From positions 1 through 35,596 of the forward strand of contig JAKCWW010005650.1 in assembly GCA_026260175.1 (NCBI GenBank): 35,596 nucleotides of DNA, in the 5' to 3' direction. Shown here one piece after another: positions 22,040-31,278 of this stretch (within the stretch, counting starts at the first letter, position 1; each line of letters opens with the position of its first letter). Below the pieces are notes generated by a model. The model was not told the origin of the DNA, made no database searches, and was given only the letters and a program-made list of their open reading frames with translations. A program made the position numbers and the translations under genes. The stretch is from Reticulitermes lucifugus. Taxonomy: Eukaryota; Arthropoda; Insecta; Blattodea; Rhinotermitidae.

Positions 22040-22071
22040 CTGAAGATTGTATGTGAATACCGAAACACGTA
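22040..22071 (+). ncRNA. Hammerhead-like core, degenerate stem I
   Basis: CTGAAGA (22040-22046) is followed by two T, then a stem of GTAT/ATAC closing a GTGA tetraloop (22049-22060). C, GAA (22062-22064), stem III ACACGT (22065-22070) and A (22071) come next. This is the expected order and spacing for a hammerhead core, and the loop is of GNRA type. Flanks tgttcgc and acgggtc do not form a convincing stem I, so it is a relic or a different fold. Confidence 0.45.
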
Positions 22072-22828
22072 ACGGGTCTGTAATGTGAGAAATATTAACG
22101 TAATATATAGTTGAATATGTCTGAACACATGGCAATATTTAGACAATAGAGTATGACGCCAAAATATACAATTTATGTATAATCTCCAGCAGACATTTTG
22201 CAAAGAGGTTTCCACACAAAAACTCTGTATGCGTTCCTTACCATCTCTATCCAATTCCAACCCATTGTAACCATCTTCACTTTTCTATCATGATAATGTT
22301 AGATGACCTGTATACGTAAAAAAACCTGCTCCCTTTGTTGCTTTAACCGTTTTAAGATTCATGGACAGAGATGGGGGGAGGGTAAAAATAATAGAAGAAA
22401 ATACTAAATGTACATACATGGGAGAAGTGATAGACACTTTTTTTTCGGGAGGGCAGAAAGAGCATCAATTTTTAGAAAGTCACAGCCTTCGCCCGCTTGT
22501 CCTTCTGATAGGGGTAGCATGAAAATTTAAAGTTTTGGAACTGTAAGTAGCGGCTTGGAATAAGAGCTGCGATATATGTTAATGCCGAAGTTCAACGTCT
22601 GGCAAGACGATTTAGTAGTCTCTAGCGCAGGGACATTAATTGTGGTAAATTTAAACCACGAGGGCTGCATGAGAATGGTGAAGTACCAACTTTAAACTTG
22701 GGAAACTTCTCAGAATTTCCTTGAAGAGGAAAGCCAAGAAAAAGTGTCCACATTGCCGGTCGCAGGACCTTTCAAATCCCGACTTCTAGCCAGCAGTCCG
22801 GCAAATAGAAGATGGAAATCCCCTAACA

Positions 22829-23166
22829 GTCGCCCTCGGTGGACTAGTGGTTAGCGTGCTCGCCACTGGACCCAAGGTTCGCGGGTTCGATCCCGACCGA
22901 GGGCGATGAATTTTTAAGGGTGATAAAAATCAGGAGCACCACTTCCTTCGAAGGGGAAGTAAAGCCGTAAAGTAAATAGAAATGTTTCGTAAGCAAAATT
23001 CAGCGGCCATTTCTCCTGCTGCCTGCCTGCCAGCCTGGCAATCACATCAGGATTGAGTAGAACTTGTGCGGTCAGTGGGCTGGTCACTCACTACATCAAC
23101 GCACATGACCATAGAAACCTCCGAAAGGAGGCCCCTATGCTCCGCATTGGAGCGACAGGGACAAAC
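22829..23166 (+). mobile_element. tRNA-derived SINE, family 5
   Basis: The head gccctcggtggactagtggt runs to gggttcgatcccgaccgagg. The acceptor stem GCCCTCG/CGAGGGC still pairs and the D region resembles tRNA-Glu, but the anticodon arm does not fold and the T loop is one base short. It is therefore a SINE head, not a tRNA gene. A body of about 260 bp follows. A perfect 12-bp target-site duplication, aatcccctaaca, lies at 22817-22828 and 23167-23178. Confidence 0.92.
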
Positions 23167-23636
23167 AATCCCCTAACATATAAGAAACACGTGTGCTGTT
23201 AGTTTGTTAATAATTTAAATTACATATTGAACAAAATTATTGATAATTTAACATTTTATGGCCGAACGTCATGTAATTATACTGCATATAAAAATACAGA
23301 TCCTGTGTCACGGTGACACTCACAGTCTGTGTTATAGAAAGCAACTTCTTAATAACGTAAAGTAATATATTAGACATTTACTGCGAGAAACATAAAAAAC
23401 TAATGGGCAAGCCGCAAAGTCCCTTAATGCTATAGCAGATAGTACATATATTTATCACAAAGCTACAAAGGGTATTTTAAATTAATCTATTCTTCTTAGC
23501 TTTAAAAACTGCTCTGAGGAATTTTTTGCAAGAACTTTTAATTCATGTACTTCCCTCAAAATAAGTTATTAAAGATGTAAATTTTATGTCGGAAATATTT
23601 TCTAAACTTCTGCAAGTTAACCACCATTCCCTACAG

Positions 23637-23810
23637 CATCTTCCCGGTCTGACAGCCGCGTCAGGTGTTTCAAATACACCAACGTTTCTGTACCGACTGC
23701 GTCTCTATCATAACGTTTCGTATCAGAAATCTGATTGATGATGGAGGAGTCGTTCTCCGAAAGGTTCGTTCACTTGAACCTCATGACGCGGCTGTCAGCC
23801 TAGGAAGATG
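23637..23810. mobile_element. Foldback element with 37-bp arms and ribozyme-like core
   Basis: The arms 23637-23673 and 23774-23810 are reverse complements with a few mismatches (the inner parts share gctgacagccgcgtca). Between them on the + strand lie TTGATGA (23735-23741), an extra T, a 6-bp stem GGAGGA/TTCTCC with a GTCG loop (23743-23758), then GAA, AGGTT and C. This is a hammerhead order with C3 changed to T. It ends 130 bases before the next receptor exon. Confidence 0.65.
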
Positions 23811-23940
23811 TTATTGAATTTTGTCGCCGTAAAAGCTTCAAGGCTTATATCATTATTTCCAACTCCTTCATATATGTCACTCGAAAGAACTAGCAACCGG
23901 CAGCATTCACTGAAGGCAGGAATGCTGATTTATTTTCCAG

Positions 23941-24234
23941 GTAATCGTGATTTTGTGGATCATAGCTCTGAGCATATTTGCACCTGTGATCTGGGTGCGT
24001 CAAGTGGAGACGATTGACATTGGTGACCCTAATATGAACCTGCCAGGGTTTTGCATTGAGAAGTGGCCGGATAATCACGAGAGGCTTGTTTACGGAGTGC
24101 TCTGCTTTGTCCTCGTCTACGCAGTGCCAGGGTCTGTGGTCGTGCTAGCCTACTCATTAATGGGCTTCCGTCTGTGCGCCATCAGCCCGCCTTTCGACGG
24201 ACCTGGCAACGAGGGCATGGCAAGCACAAGACAG
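23941..24234 (+). CDS. Class A peptide-type GPCR, internal exon (TM4, ECL2, TM5, ICL3 start)
   Basis: This 98-codon exon starts in phase 0 after tattttccag and ends STRQ before the donor gtaaat. It encodes TM4 (VIVILWIIALSIFAPVIWV), with the conserved W and a helix proline. ECL2 follows, with cysteine in PGFCIEKW, the expected partner of the TM3-top disulfide. TM5 (VYGVLCFVLVYAVPGSVVVL) carries the class A proline, and AYSLMGFRLCA leads into ICL3. The polar stretch PPFDGPGNEGMASTRQ is the start of a short ICL3. It joins the preceding exon without loss of residues. The acidic ECL2 (QVETIDIGD) would suit a basic peptide ligand, but that is inference. The longer open frame running to 24360 is read-through into the intron. 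Confidence 0.94.
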
Positions 24235-24335
24235 GTAAATTATTCACGTATGCATTACGTTTACCTGTTAGTGGCTGCAAGAAGTGCTTTTGCTGAAAAT
24301 ATTCAAGTAGACAAATATAAATCTATGCGAGGTTT

Positions 24336-24463
24336 CAGGCTTCAACTGCGGTATATTTGAGGCCTTCGCTCTTCTGGGGTGTTATACGGCGTAGGTTGTT
24401 AGCTGGTTACCGACGTTTCGGAATGAGATGAAACGCGATGGGTTTTCCCGAAACGTCGGACAA
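24336..24463. mobile_element. Foldback element, partial copy
   Basis: The left part matches 13504-13590 closely (caggcttc, cttcgctcttctgggg, gttaccgacgtttcgg). The right arm is shortened to a cgatgggttttcccgaaacg block, giving a small stem GGG-TTTT-CCC before GAAACGTC. Confidence 0.7.
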
Positions 24464-24551
24464 TTTTGAAATCCTTACATCTTTGTTAAACATTTCTCCC
24501 ACTTCATCTTGTTCTTTACAATTTCACAACATACATTATTATCCGTGATTT

Positions 24552-24780
24552 CAGGCTTCCGCCGCATTGTTGATGAGATCTGCGCTCTTCTGAGATATTA
24601 TGCAGCGTCGAGAGGTAATCCTTTACCGACGTTTCGGGACAACGTATCGGTTCCATCTTCAAGGGTCAAGAGATTCGAGTTCTTTAACCTTTAAGATGGG
24701 ACCAATACGTTGTCCCGAAACGTCGGTAAAGGATTACCACTCGACGCTGCGTAATAACCCAGAAGAACAAAGATCTCATA
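24552..24780. mobile_element. Foldback element with two opposed hammerhead-like arms, copy 2
   Basis: The arms 24574-24659 and 24693-24778 are 86 bp each and match in inverse at roughly nine tenths of positions. The right arm on the + strand reads CTTTAACC, TTTAAGA, T, GGGACCAA-TACG-TTGTCCC, GAA, ACGT, C, GGTAAAGG. Stem I then pairs at 7 of 8 positions, and stem II pairs with a TACG loop. The left arm gives the same layout on the minus strand with core TTGAAGA. C3, and in the right arm also G5, are changed, so neither arm is expected to cleave well. Confidence 0.8.
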
Positions 24781-25005
24781 CGTTATTATGTTACGTAATC
24801 GTTCTAGTGATCAGTATTCAGCTTTTGGTGTGCACATTATATCTGTCGAGTTCTGCACTACAGGCTCTTACGATCAGTTCTTTCCCCCACAGACCTGATA
24901 TTCATGAATTTTATGTTGCTTTCACCGTGCATTTTCACTTATTATTCAGTGACCAACAAATGCACAAACATAAACTACTGATATTCATGTTTTGCTTGTC
25001 CACAG

Positions 25006-25491
25006 GGCACCCGACTTGTCCGAGAGAGGCGACGAGTGGCCCGTATCCTGCTGCTGCTCGCTGTGCTGTTTGCCTTCTGCTGGCTGCCTTACAATGTGCT
25101 GGCTCTGCTCTTTGACCTGGGCGTTAACAAGAACATACAGCTGTTCTCGTACACCCTACTGCTCGGCCACGCGAATTCGGCCATCAACCCGGTCCTCTAC
25201 TGTTTCATGACACGCAACTTCCGCAGGGCAGTGCGCGAACTTGTGCTTTGCTCCCGGGTGTCCCTAGCAACGAGACCGCACCAACGATGCAATGTAAGCA
25301 CTGCGAGTGGTCTTGTAAGCTCTAGGACAAACTCCACCATTCTAATACAGAGCCATGTACCAAATCTCTCCACGACAGACAGCTACTGGGTCATATGCAA
25401 AATTATATTCCAAAGACATGTAAAGTGCCTTTACACTTGTAGACTAAAGTATATTCCAGAGATATTCAAGGAAGGAAAAGTAACATTATAA
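25006..25491 (+). CDS. Class A peptide-type GPCR, terminal exon (TM6, TM7, helix 8, tail)
   Basis: This exon starts in phase 0 after gcttgtccacag and runs 161 codons to taa at 25489. It begins with basic ICL3 residues GTRLVRERRRVARI. TM6 has the FCWLPYN toggle-switch motif. ECL3 is FDLGVNKNIQ and TM7 ends in GHANSAINPVLYCF with NPVLY (NPxxY). Helix 8 is MTRNFRRAVRELVLC, whose cysteine is a likely palmitoylation site. A tail of about 80 residues is rich in S and T at first, then unusual (KIIFQRHVKCLYTCRLKYIP). Two gtaagc words inside the tail (25293, 25315) could be donors to a further exon, so the last part of the tail is less certain than the helices. An ATTAAA hexamer at 25592 is a possible weak polyadenylation signal. 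Confidence 0.93.
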   Translation, partial: GTRLVRERRRVARILLLLAVLFAFCWLPYNVLALLFDLGVNKNIQLFSYTLLLGHANSAINPVLYCFMTRNFRRAVRELVLCSRVSLATRPHQRCNVSTASGLVSSRTNSTILIQSHVPNLSTTDSYWVICKIIFQRHVKCLYTCRLKYIPEIFKEGKVTL

Positions 25492-25772
25492 TTTGCAAGT
25501 TATTTACCAACACAACTTCAGTATAGATTTGCATACCAGCCGCTACTGTTTTGTTGATAAATCCTAGCAGCATTTCATAAACCAAACATCAATTAAATAA
25601 GTTGCACGGCTATTGATTCTTGATTACCAAAACGTATGGCTCACAGAAGCAAAACAAATTATGAACATACGTCCTTGATTTGTATTACTTGAAGAGAAAA
25701 TATTATGGCTGTCTTTAAATGCCAATCACAATTCTTCACCTTTATTAGATACACCAATATGACACATCCAAA

Positions 25773-25970
25773 AGCAAAGGTAAATTTCACCCTACAACAT
25801 GCAATGAAGACACAGAGGGGGACAAAGGTATAGTTCTGCTCTTTCTTTAACCTCGGTGGCAGATGGGGATGGTCGGTCTGGACGGGTACAGAAATCTCGC
25901 CCCCATCGGGGTTTGAACCCCAGCCTCCCAACCCGTTGCGAGTCGCTATATTGACTACGATATCCCGGCC
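25773..25970 (-). mobile_element. SINE family 2, copy D with internal deletion
   Basis: The tail aaaggtaaatttcaccct, body cacagagggggac, then ggtcggtctggacgggtac and head gagtcgctatattgactacg are in family order. The copy lacks about 80 bp of body present in copy A. The minus-strand open frame at 25659-25931 is SINE read-through. Confidence 0.85.
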
Positions 25971-26472
25971 GCCATTTTACATACGACTTGGTAATAATAC
26001 TGAGAATTGGCCTTCATGTGAAATTTAAATTACGACACTCCTGAATCACTTATCTTCAGAAGTATCTCAAGGTTAATACCTGTTATAGCGCCCATTATTT
26101 CCAGAAGTAAACTATAGCAATTTCCCTTGCAAATTGAGAAAATATTCTACAGAGGCGTTATTTTATCTGACAACTCGCATGACTCTACTCAGACCGTTCT
26201 GCATGACGGCAGGCGGCCCAGCCATCGCCGCTATTCAAAAGCCCTCATTGGGAATCCGCCCGCTCTAGTTCAACTGTTGCAGTTAACGCTAGTTGTACTT
26301 GCCATATTGAAAGAAGGGTTTGGAAATATCTCCCTTCCGTTCGTAGACACGTTTCACATTTAACAAACATGTTGTTCATTATTGCAATGGAAGATTTTTT
26401 AAATTTAATCGAGTCAACGGGAGGTGACCAGAGATAGTCATCACAGAAAATAGTTTCCCTGTATTTATCTAT
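25971..26472. other. Gene-free stretch downstream of the receptor
   Basis: I see no exon or repeat family. Open frames at 26127-26363 (+) and 26245-26796 (-) are not supported; the latter is mostly SINE read-through. Confidence 0.45.
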
Positions 26473-26734
26473 GTCGATCCCAGTGGCCGTGGGGTCTAAG
26501 GCGTGGGTCTGCGGCCGTTCGCTTGCTGGAATTGCGGGTTCGAATCCCGCCAGGGGCATGGATGTCTGTCTCTTGTGAGTATTGTGTGTTGTCAGGTAGA
26601 GGTCTCTGCGTCGGGCTGATCTCTCGTCCAGAGAAGTCATGCCGATTGTAGTTTGTCTAACTGAATGTGATCGTGCAGCCTCGATAACGAGGAGGCCCTG
26701 GCCCACTAGGGACTGTTGCAAAATTGGAAAAGAA
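26473..26734 (+). mobile_element. SINE family 1, copy D
   Basis: The head gtcgatcccagtggccgtgg, B box gggttcgaatcccgc and full body run to an A-rich end. The reverse-strand frame gives AGFEPAIPASERPQTHALD, a known kind of spurious SINE peptide. Flanking ctgtattta and ctgtatata may be a 9-bp target duplication with one mismatch. Confidence 0.92.
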
Positions 26735-26861
26735 ACTGTATATAAAGTAGTTATATGCGTGGGGTAAGGCTGAGACCCTCGGTACTCTGGCCTCAAATGG
26801 GCCTATTTTACCAGCTCCTGTTAATAGATGAGAGTACGAGTACATAGCGTCCATCTGTAGA

Positions 26862-26940
26862 ATAATAGTTGGCAGTAAGAAAACAAATATTCGGACAGAA
26901 ATATTTCCCAGTGTTACTTTATCCACCGCCAATGACACGG
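26862..26940 (-). mobile_element. SINE family 4 fragment
   Basis: attcggacagaaatatttcc and cagtgttactttatccaccg align with tcggagaaaaacctgtccca and cagtgtcactttgtccacca of the copy at 34382. Head and tail are missing. Confidence 0.6.
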
Positions 26941-26949
26941 GCTACAATG

Positions 26950-27984
26950 ATCTTGAAATCTGGTCTTCGAGCTGAGAAGTCAGAGAGAAAAGCCCTTCAT
27001 GTCCCTTACAGGGAATATCTCCAATGCACAAATTTAGCCTTGAGAGTGTTTTTAAAAAAAGTCACAATCAAACATAAATAATGGCAAATAAAAAACAAAT
27101 TAAAGAAAATGGCATAGTAACTTTTAGGCTAAAGTTAAATTTACAAACCCGAAATATAAATGTAAAAAGAATTCGAATCGAGTAAAATAAACACGATTCC
27201 AATTTGTTTCATAGACATTCCCTAAACAAGTTTATTTTTAAATACGCTGCAAAGCAAACTCAAAAGTCTGCAAGCATAGAAAACAAATTGATTCCGAGGG
27301 AAATTCTGAAGCAAACTCACTCACATGTCACAGAGTCACGGCGCCGTTGTCGTCCCACACTCTGTAAGAATTAAGCAAGGATCCTGAAGATAACAAAATT
27401 CTGCTGACTGAACCAATATTGGATGCACGTACCAGATGCAGTCAGTGTTGCGGGGGGGGGGCAGGAGGTGTTTAACTTTACGGATAAAAAGAACAGGGCG
27501 CGGCTCTACACAATGCAGCACTGAAAGAGGCAATAATTCATTTCAAGAATAAGGGCATCATAAATCGATTTTGATCATCAGATTCCGGGGCGTAGGTGTG
27601 CTTCATATAAGCTTTACTTTACTGGCAATCTCAAAGTTTATATGCAACTCGCAAGCAGAAATGACTTACTGCCAAGTTCTAAAACTTGCATAGCGTTTAT
27701 CTGGATAGCGTGACAGCCTTAATAATAAATACTATAGTGCCTGAACTGGATCCTAAAATTAGAGTCAAATCTGATATGTTCTGCCAACTCGCTCGCGTTA
27801 CGATACATTAGAACAGTATTGCAGTTTCGGCAGCAAGTAACACAGATATACGGCCGTCGCTTTCGATTAACAGTTAGTTATAAAAATACGAATCCTCAGA
27901 TATTTTGTACGGCTTTATAATAGTTTGCAAAACCATCCATACTTTTCTACCTACGCAGAGAAACATAACAGAGATATGTAGAAG
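26950..27984. other. Gene-free stretch
   Basis: No exon or repeat family was recognised. It contains a run of ten G at 27452-27461. Open frames here are short and unconvincing. Confidence 0.4.
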
Positions 27985-27997
27985 TACATTAATTCCT

Positions 27998-28222
27998 CCC
28001 GATGGTGTCATTGTAATTTTTCATTGACATACTCGTTTCGGTCGCACTATGGCCCTGATGTCGACTCGGCCTCTGACAGAAATGAGTACCAGGAATCTTT
28101 CCTGGGGGGTAAAGGCGGTCGGTGCGTACCACCTCCATGTGCCGATTTCTAGAAATCTGGGAGCCTCATCCTCCTGGAACCCTAAGGGCCTGTCCAGGCC
28201 TGTAATGGGATTGCTTTACCTT
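27998..28222 (+). mobile_element. SINE family 3, copy B, 5'-truncated
   Basis: It starts within the tRNA head just after the B box (tcccgatggtgtcattg) and continues through ggggggtaaaggcggtcggt to the pyrimidine-rich tail. Flanks tacattaattcct (27985-27997) and tacattaatttct (28223-28235) form a 13-bp duplication with one mismatch, so the truncation happened at insertion. Confidence 0.9.
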
Positions 28223-28519
28223 TACATTAATTTCTCCAGCAAGATTCGAATCTGCGCTCCGAAAGACAGAGTACTTTAAGACGGTCACTATGATGGTGTT
28301 TAAATAACACACAGCCAAATATTTCCACGCGTGTTAGGAACTCGGTACAATGCCTACTACAGCGACATTATTTTATCTAAAACCTATCGACGGTCATTTC
28401 CCGTTGGTCCATCTAAAGGATAAAACTTCGACCTGCAATCAACACCGTGTTTTTTAGCTGTGAAGCGTGTCTGCGAGTAGCAGGACAATAAATCCAGCAC
28501 CTTCTATAAATATGGCGAG

Positions 28520-28826
28520 TAAAAGATAAAGGTAAAGCAATCCCTGTAAAGGCCTGGACAGGCCCCTAGGGTTCCAGGAGGCTGAGGCTCCCCGATTTCA
28601 AGACAAGCAGCACATGAAGGTGGTAAGGTTTTCAGCCCTACGCACCGGCGGCCTTTACCCCCCAGGAAATATTGCTGGTACTTATTTCTGTTAGAGGCTT
28701 AGTCGACCCGTCGAACCCAGGGCCATAGTGCGACCGAAAGGATTAAGTCAATAAAAAATTCCAATGAGACCATCGGGAATTGAGCCCACGACCTTCCGGC
28801 TTGTAGCACAGTGCCTCAACCAACTG
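28520..28826 (-). mobile_element. SINE family 3, copy C
   Basis: The tail aaagataaaggtaaagc, the body and the head (gaccttccggcttgtagcac, gtgcctcaaccaact) are present on the minus strand. A perfect 12-bp duplication, aaatatggcgag, lies at 28508-28519 and 28827-28838. The outermost bases of the head are missing. Confidence 0.93.
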
Positions 28827-29184
28827 AAATATGGCGAGCACAAACCTAAAATTAGTTGCCATACATTGAACTAAAGCCCGTGGACACCAACTCACGGCAA
28901 ACTGGAAGAACGGCGAGCGCTGCACTGCGTGCCGTCACGCATGGCAGTATGAGTGCCGATTGATGCCAGTTGTCAGATAAAAGAACGTGCCTGTCGAATC
29001 TCTCTCCCCTCCACCACGTCTGTTTGCATCTATGTTACGTTCCTCAATTATTCCTCAAAATGTCTTACCGTTGCAATATTTATAATTGTTGACTCATCTG
29101 TATTTATTTGTGGTTTATTAAATGAGGTTGTTAGTAGTTCATAATATACAATTAATAGAGTCAAATATAGAACTGGATAGGATA

Positions 29185-29320
29185 TAGAAGGGAGTAGGTG
29201 TGGCGTGGAATTGCTATCCCAGCATCTGCCTGAAGGACTGAAGAAAATCATCGAAACCCTCAGTCTGCAGAGTCGGTACCGGGCCGAGATTTGATTCCGG
29301 GACCTCCCGAAAACAAAACA
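29185..29320 (-). mobile_element. Probable old tRNA-related SINE fragment
   Basis: The block atcccagcatctgcctgaag through gggccgagatttgattccgg has a degenerate inverted B box and an ordered SINE-like body. Only one copy lies in this window, so the call rests on its form and is weak. Confidence 0.4.
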
Positions 29321-30949
29321 CCAACAAAAAAATGTTCGATCAACGTTTACGTACAAACAATATATCAGGAATACTTCTAAGGCCCTTTGTAATCCATCTT
29401 CGAATAAGAATCTAAGTTATCGGCTCCGATGGTCCATTAATTATTCTGTAAAAAAGGAGGCTCAAAGAAAATTTTTGCACGGCTGAATTACTTATATTCT
29501 ACAAAATATTGCTGAAACCAAATTAGCATATATTTCCGTTCCACTGCCACGTGCAACCTAATTTTAGGACTCCACATTATATATGAAAATAATATTAGTG
29601 AAAAGAACTAAAAAAAACACTATGTTGGATGGTCAAGTGGATTACAATAGTACATGTAAAATTTCGTCAAAACTGGTTACCTCTTTCAAAAGATCAGAAG
29701 GAACAAGACAGGAAGAAAAGTGGGCTAAAAATAGCAAGTCAATAGTAAAACACTGTAAAGAAGCACACTGGCAAAGTGAAAGACGTTAATGAAAATTAGC
29801 AGCAGCTGGAACGAGAGAGAGCGCCAGTTGTATAAACATGGCTTGACAAAAGGAAATTTCAATGCGATAATGTAGTTAGAAGCCTCACTATAAGTAGGAA
29901 CAGGTAGGAGGTAAGTGTAGACAGAATATTTTAAAACACGTGGCAGAAATTAGCATAAATTTAAAAAAAACTGCGGGGCGAAGAATTCAAACGAAGGCTG
30001 GGACAGGTTCAATAGAAAATTTTTGATACCGGTACAGACATAAGAGGCGTAATCCGCAAAGTCACGAAGAAAACCTTTACCATAAATTCTTTCGAAATGG
30101 AAGCGAGTGCGTTCTAATTACCTGCTTAAGTGGATTCCAAATTCCATCTCTGTTATTTTCTCTGCAAATGTTATGTATTTGAGGCGCAACCTAACTTCGC
30201 AGTACTGCGATATTAATCGAAAATATGTTGGTTTACAGTCAGAGTTCACTTTAATATCCTCGAGCATTTCAACGGAATTATTACATACATCATAACATTT
30301 TTAATTTTTTTGTCATTAAGTACACTTATTCGTGTTTTCAGTTTCAACGATGTCAGAGAGAGGAAGAATTTATATACACAAAAACTGAATATGACCTACC
30401 GAGTTATACTCTGCTACTTCAGTGCGCATTTCCTAGAATATTACAGCCCCTCAACTTCCAGTAACTTAGAGACTCTTGTTTTTCCGATTGCATAATGTAA
30501 TTTCACTGAGTTCTAGCAGAACAGAAACATCAGTCATCCCCAGACATATGATAAGGAAAAGCCTGCATTTTAGAACCTCCTTAGAAACGGCAGCGCCTCT
30601 CCTTTACTTTAGGCCCAATTTTATGGGCGCTATGCTCCCATTACCAGACCGCTTAAAAAACACATTTATATTCTGAAATTACCCTGAAGTACGTACTTCA
30701 CCAATGAAAAGAGAAACCGGCAGATATTAATATTATTCCAACGCTGTAAATCATGTACATTTAACAGAGACCATACGGCTTTTCCCAGAGACCTTTAATT
30801 GGTACTAAAAATCCAAGTGCATTTTTACTAATACAAGTGAAGCCAGTAGACAGTGGAAAATGTTGGATGGTCGACAACAAAATATTACAAAACCATCAAC
30901 TCCTGTTCCTCGTGATTGATACCGTGACACTGTTCCTAATTCTGAGAAT
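29321..30949. other. Gene-free stretch
   Basis: AT-rich DNA with only short open frames (60-70 codons) and no recognisable motif, repeat or splice context. Confidence 0.4.
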
Positions 30950-30962
30950 ATTTATAGAGTCG

Positions 30963-31265
30963 GAGGCACGCAGTGGCGCAGTTGGTTGAGGCACTGCTCT
31001 ACAAGCCGGAAAGTCGCGGGTTCGATTCCCGTTGGTATCACAGGAACTTTTCATTGACATAATCCTTTCGGTAGCACTATGGCCCTGGGATCAACTCAAC
31101 CACTAACAGAAATGAGTACCAGGAGTATTTCCTGAGGTGTAAAGGTGGCCGGTGCGTAGGGCTGACAACCTTACCATCTTCATGTGCCGATTGTCTAGAA
31201 ATCTGGCAGCCTCAACCTCCTGGAACCCTAAGGGCCTGTCCAGGGATTGCTTTACCTTTACCTTT
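30963..31265 (+). mobile_element. SINE family 3, copy D (most complete)
   Basis: The head gcagtggcgcagttggttga with B box gggttcgattcccg is intact. The body follows and the copy ends in (TTTACC)n. A perfect 13-bp target-site duplication, atttatagagtcg, lies at 30950-30962 and 31266-31278. The near-intact promoter boxes make this the youngest-looking copy of its family here. Confidence 0.96.
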
Positions 31266-31278
31266 ATTTATAGAGTCG

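Larger units (their letters stand above)
18745..23940 (+). other. Receptor intron (5.2 kb) filled with repeats
   Basis: Bounded by gtaagt and ttttccag, joining two phase-0 ends so that the protein reads STTLF-VIVILW without a break. It contains two ribozyme-like elements (20155, 22040), a 48-bp palindrome (20421), a LINE tail (20590), a SINE (22829) and a 37-bp-arm foldback (23637). The stretches 18745-20100, 20773-22030 and 23179-23636 show nothing I can name. Overlapping open frames on both strands at 21579-21933 have no recognisable domain. Confidence 0.85.
24235..25005 (+). other. Receptor intron (771 bp) largely made of foldback elements
   Basis: Bounded by gtaaat and ttgtccacag, phase 0 on both sides. 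It holds a partial foldback copy (24336-24463), a complete one (24552-24780) and, at 24952-24965, the box accaacaaatgcac shared with two ribozyme elements. Open frames listed inside it at 24509-25115 are not coding. Confidence 0.85.

Noticed and set aside
22829..22906. Possible functional tRNA gene
   Set aside because: The acceptor stem and B box are good, but the anticodon arm does not fold, the T loop is one base short, and a SINE body and target duplication surround it.
26245..26796. A 183-codon minus-strand open frame, the longest in the window
   Set aside because: Most of it is the reverse reading of a family 1 SINE, giving a peptide string that recurs wherever this SINE is translated.
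29226..29260. CTGAAGA followed by GAAAC, hammerhead-like words
   Set aside because: Only eight bases separate them and no stem II forms. The words belong to a SINE-like block.
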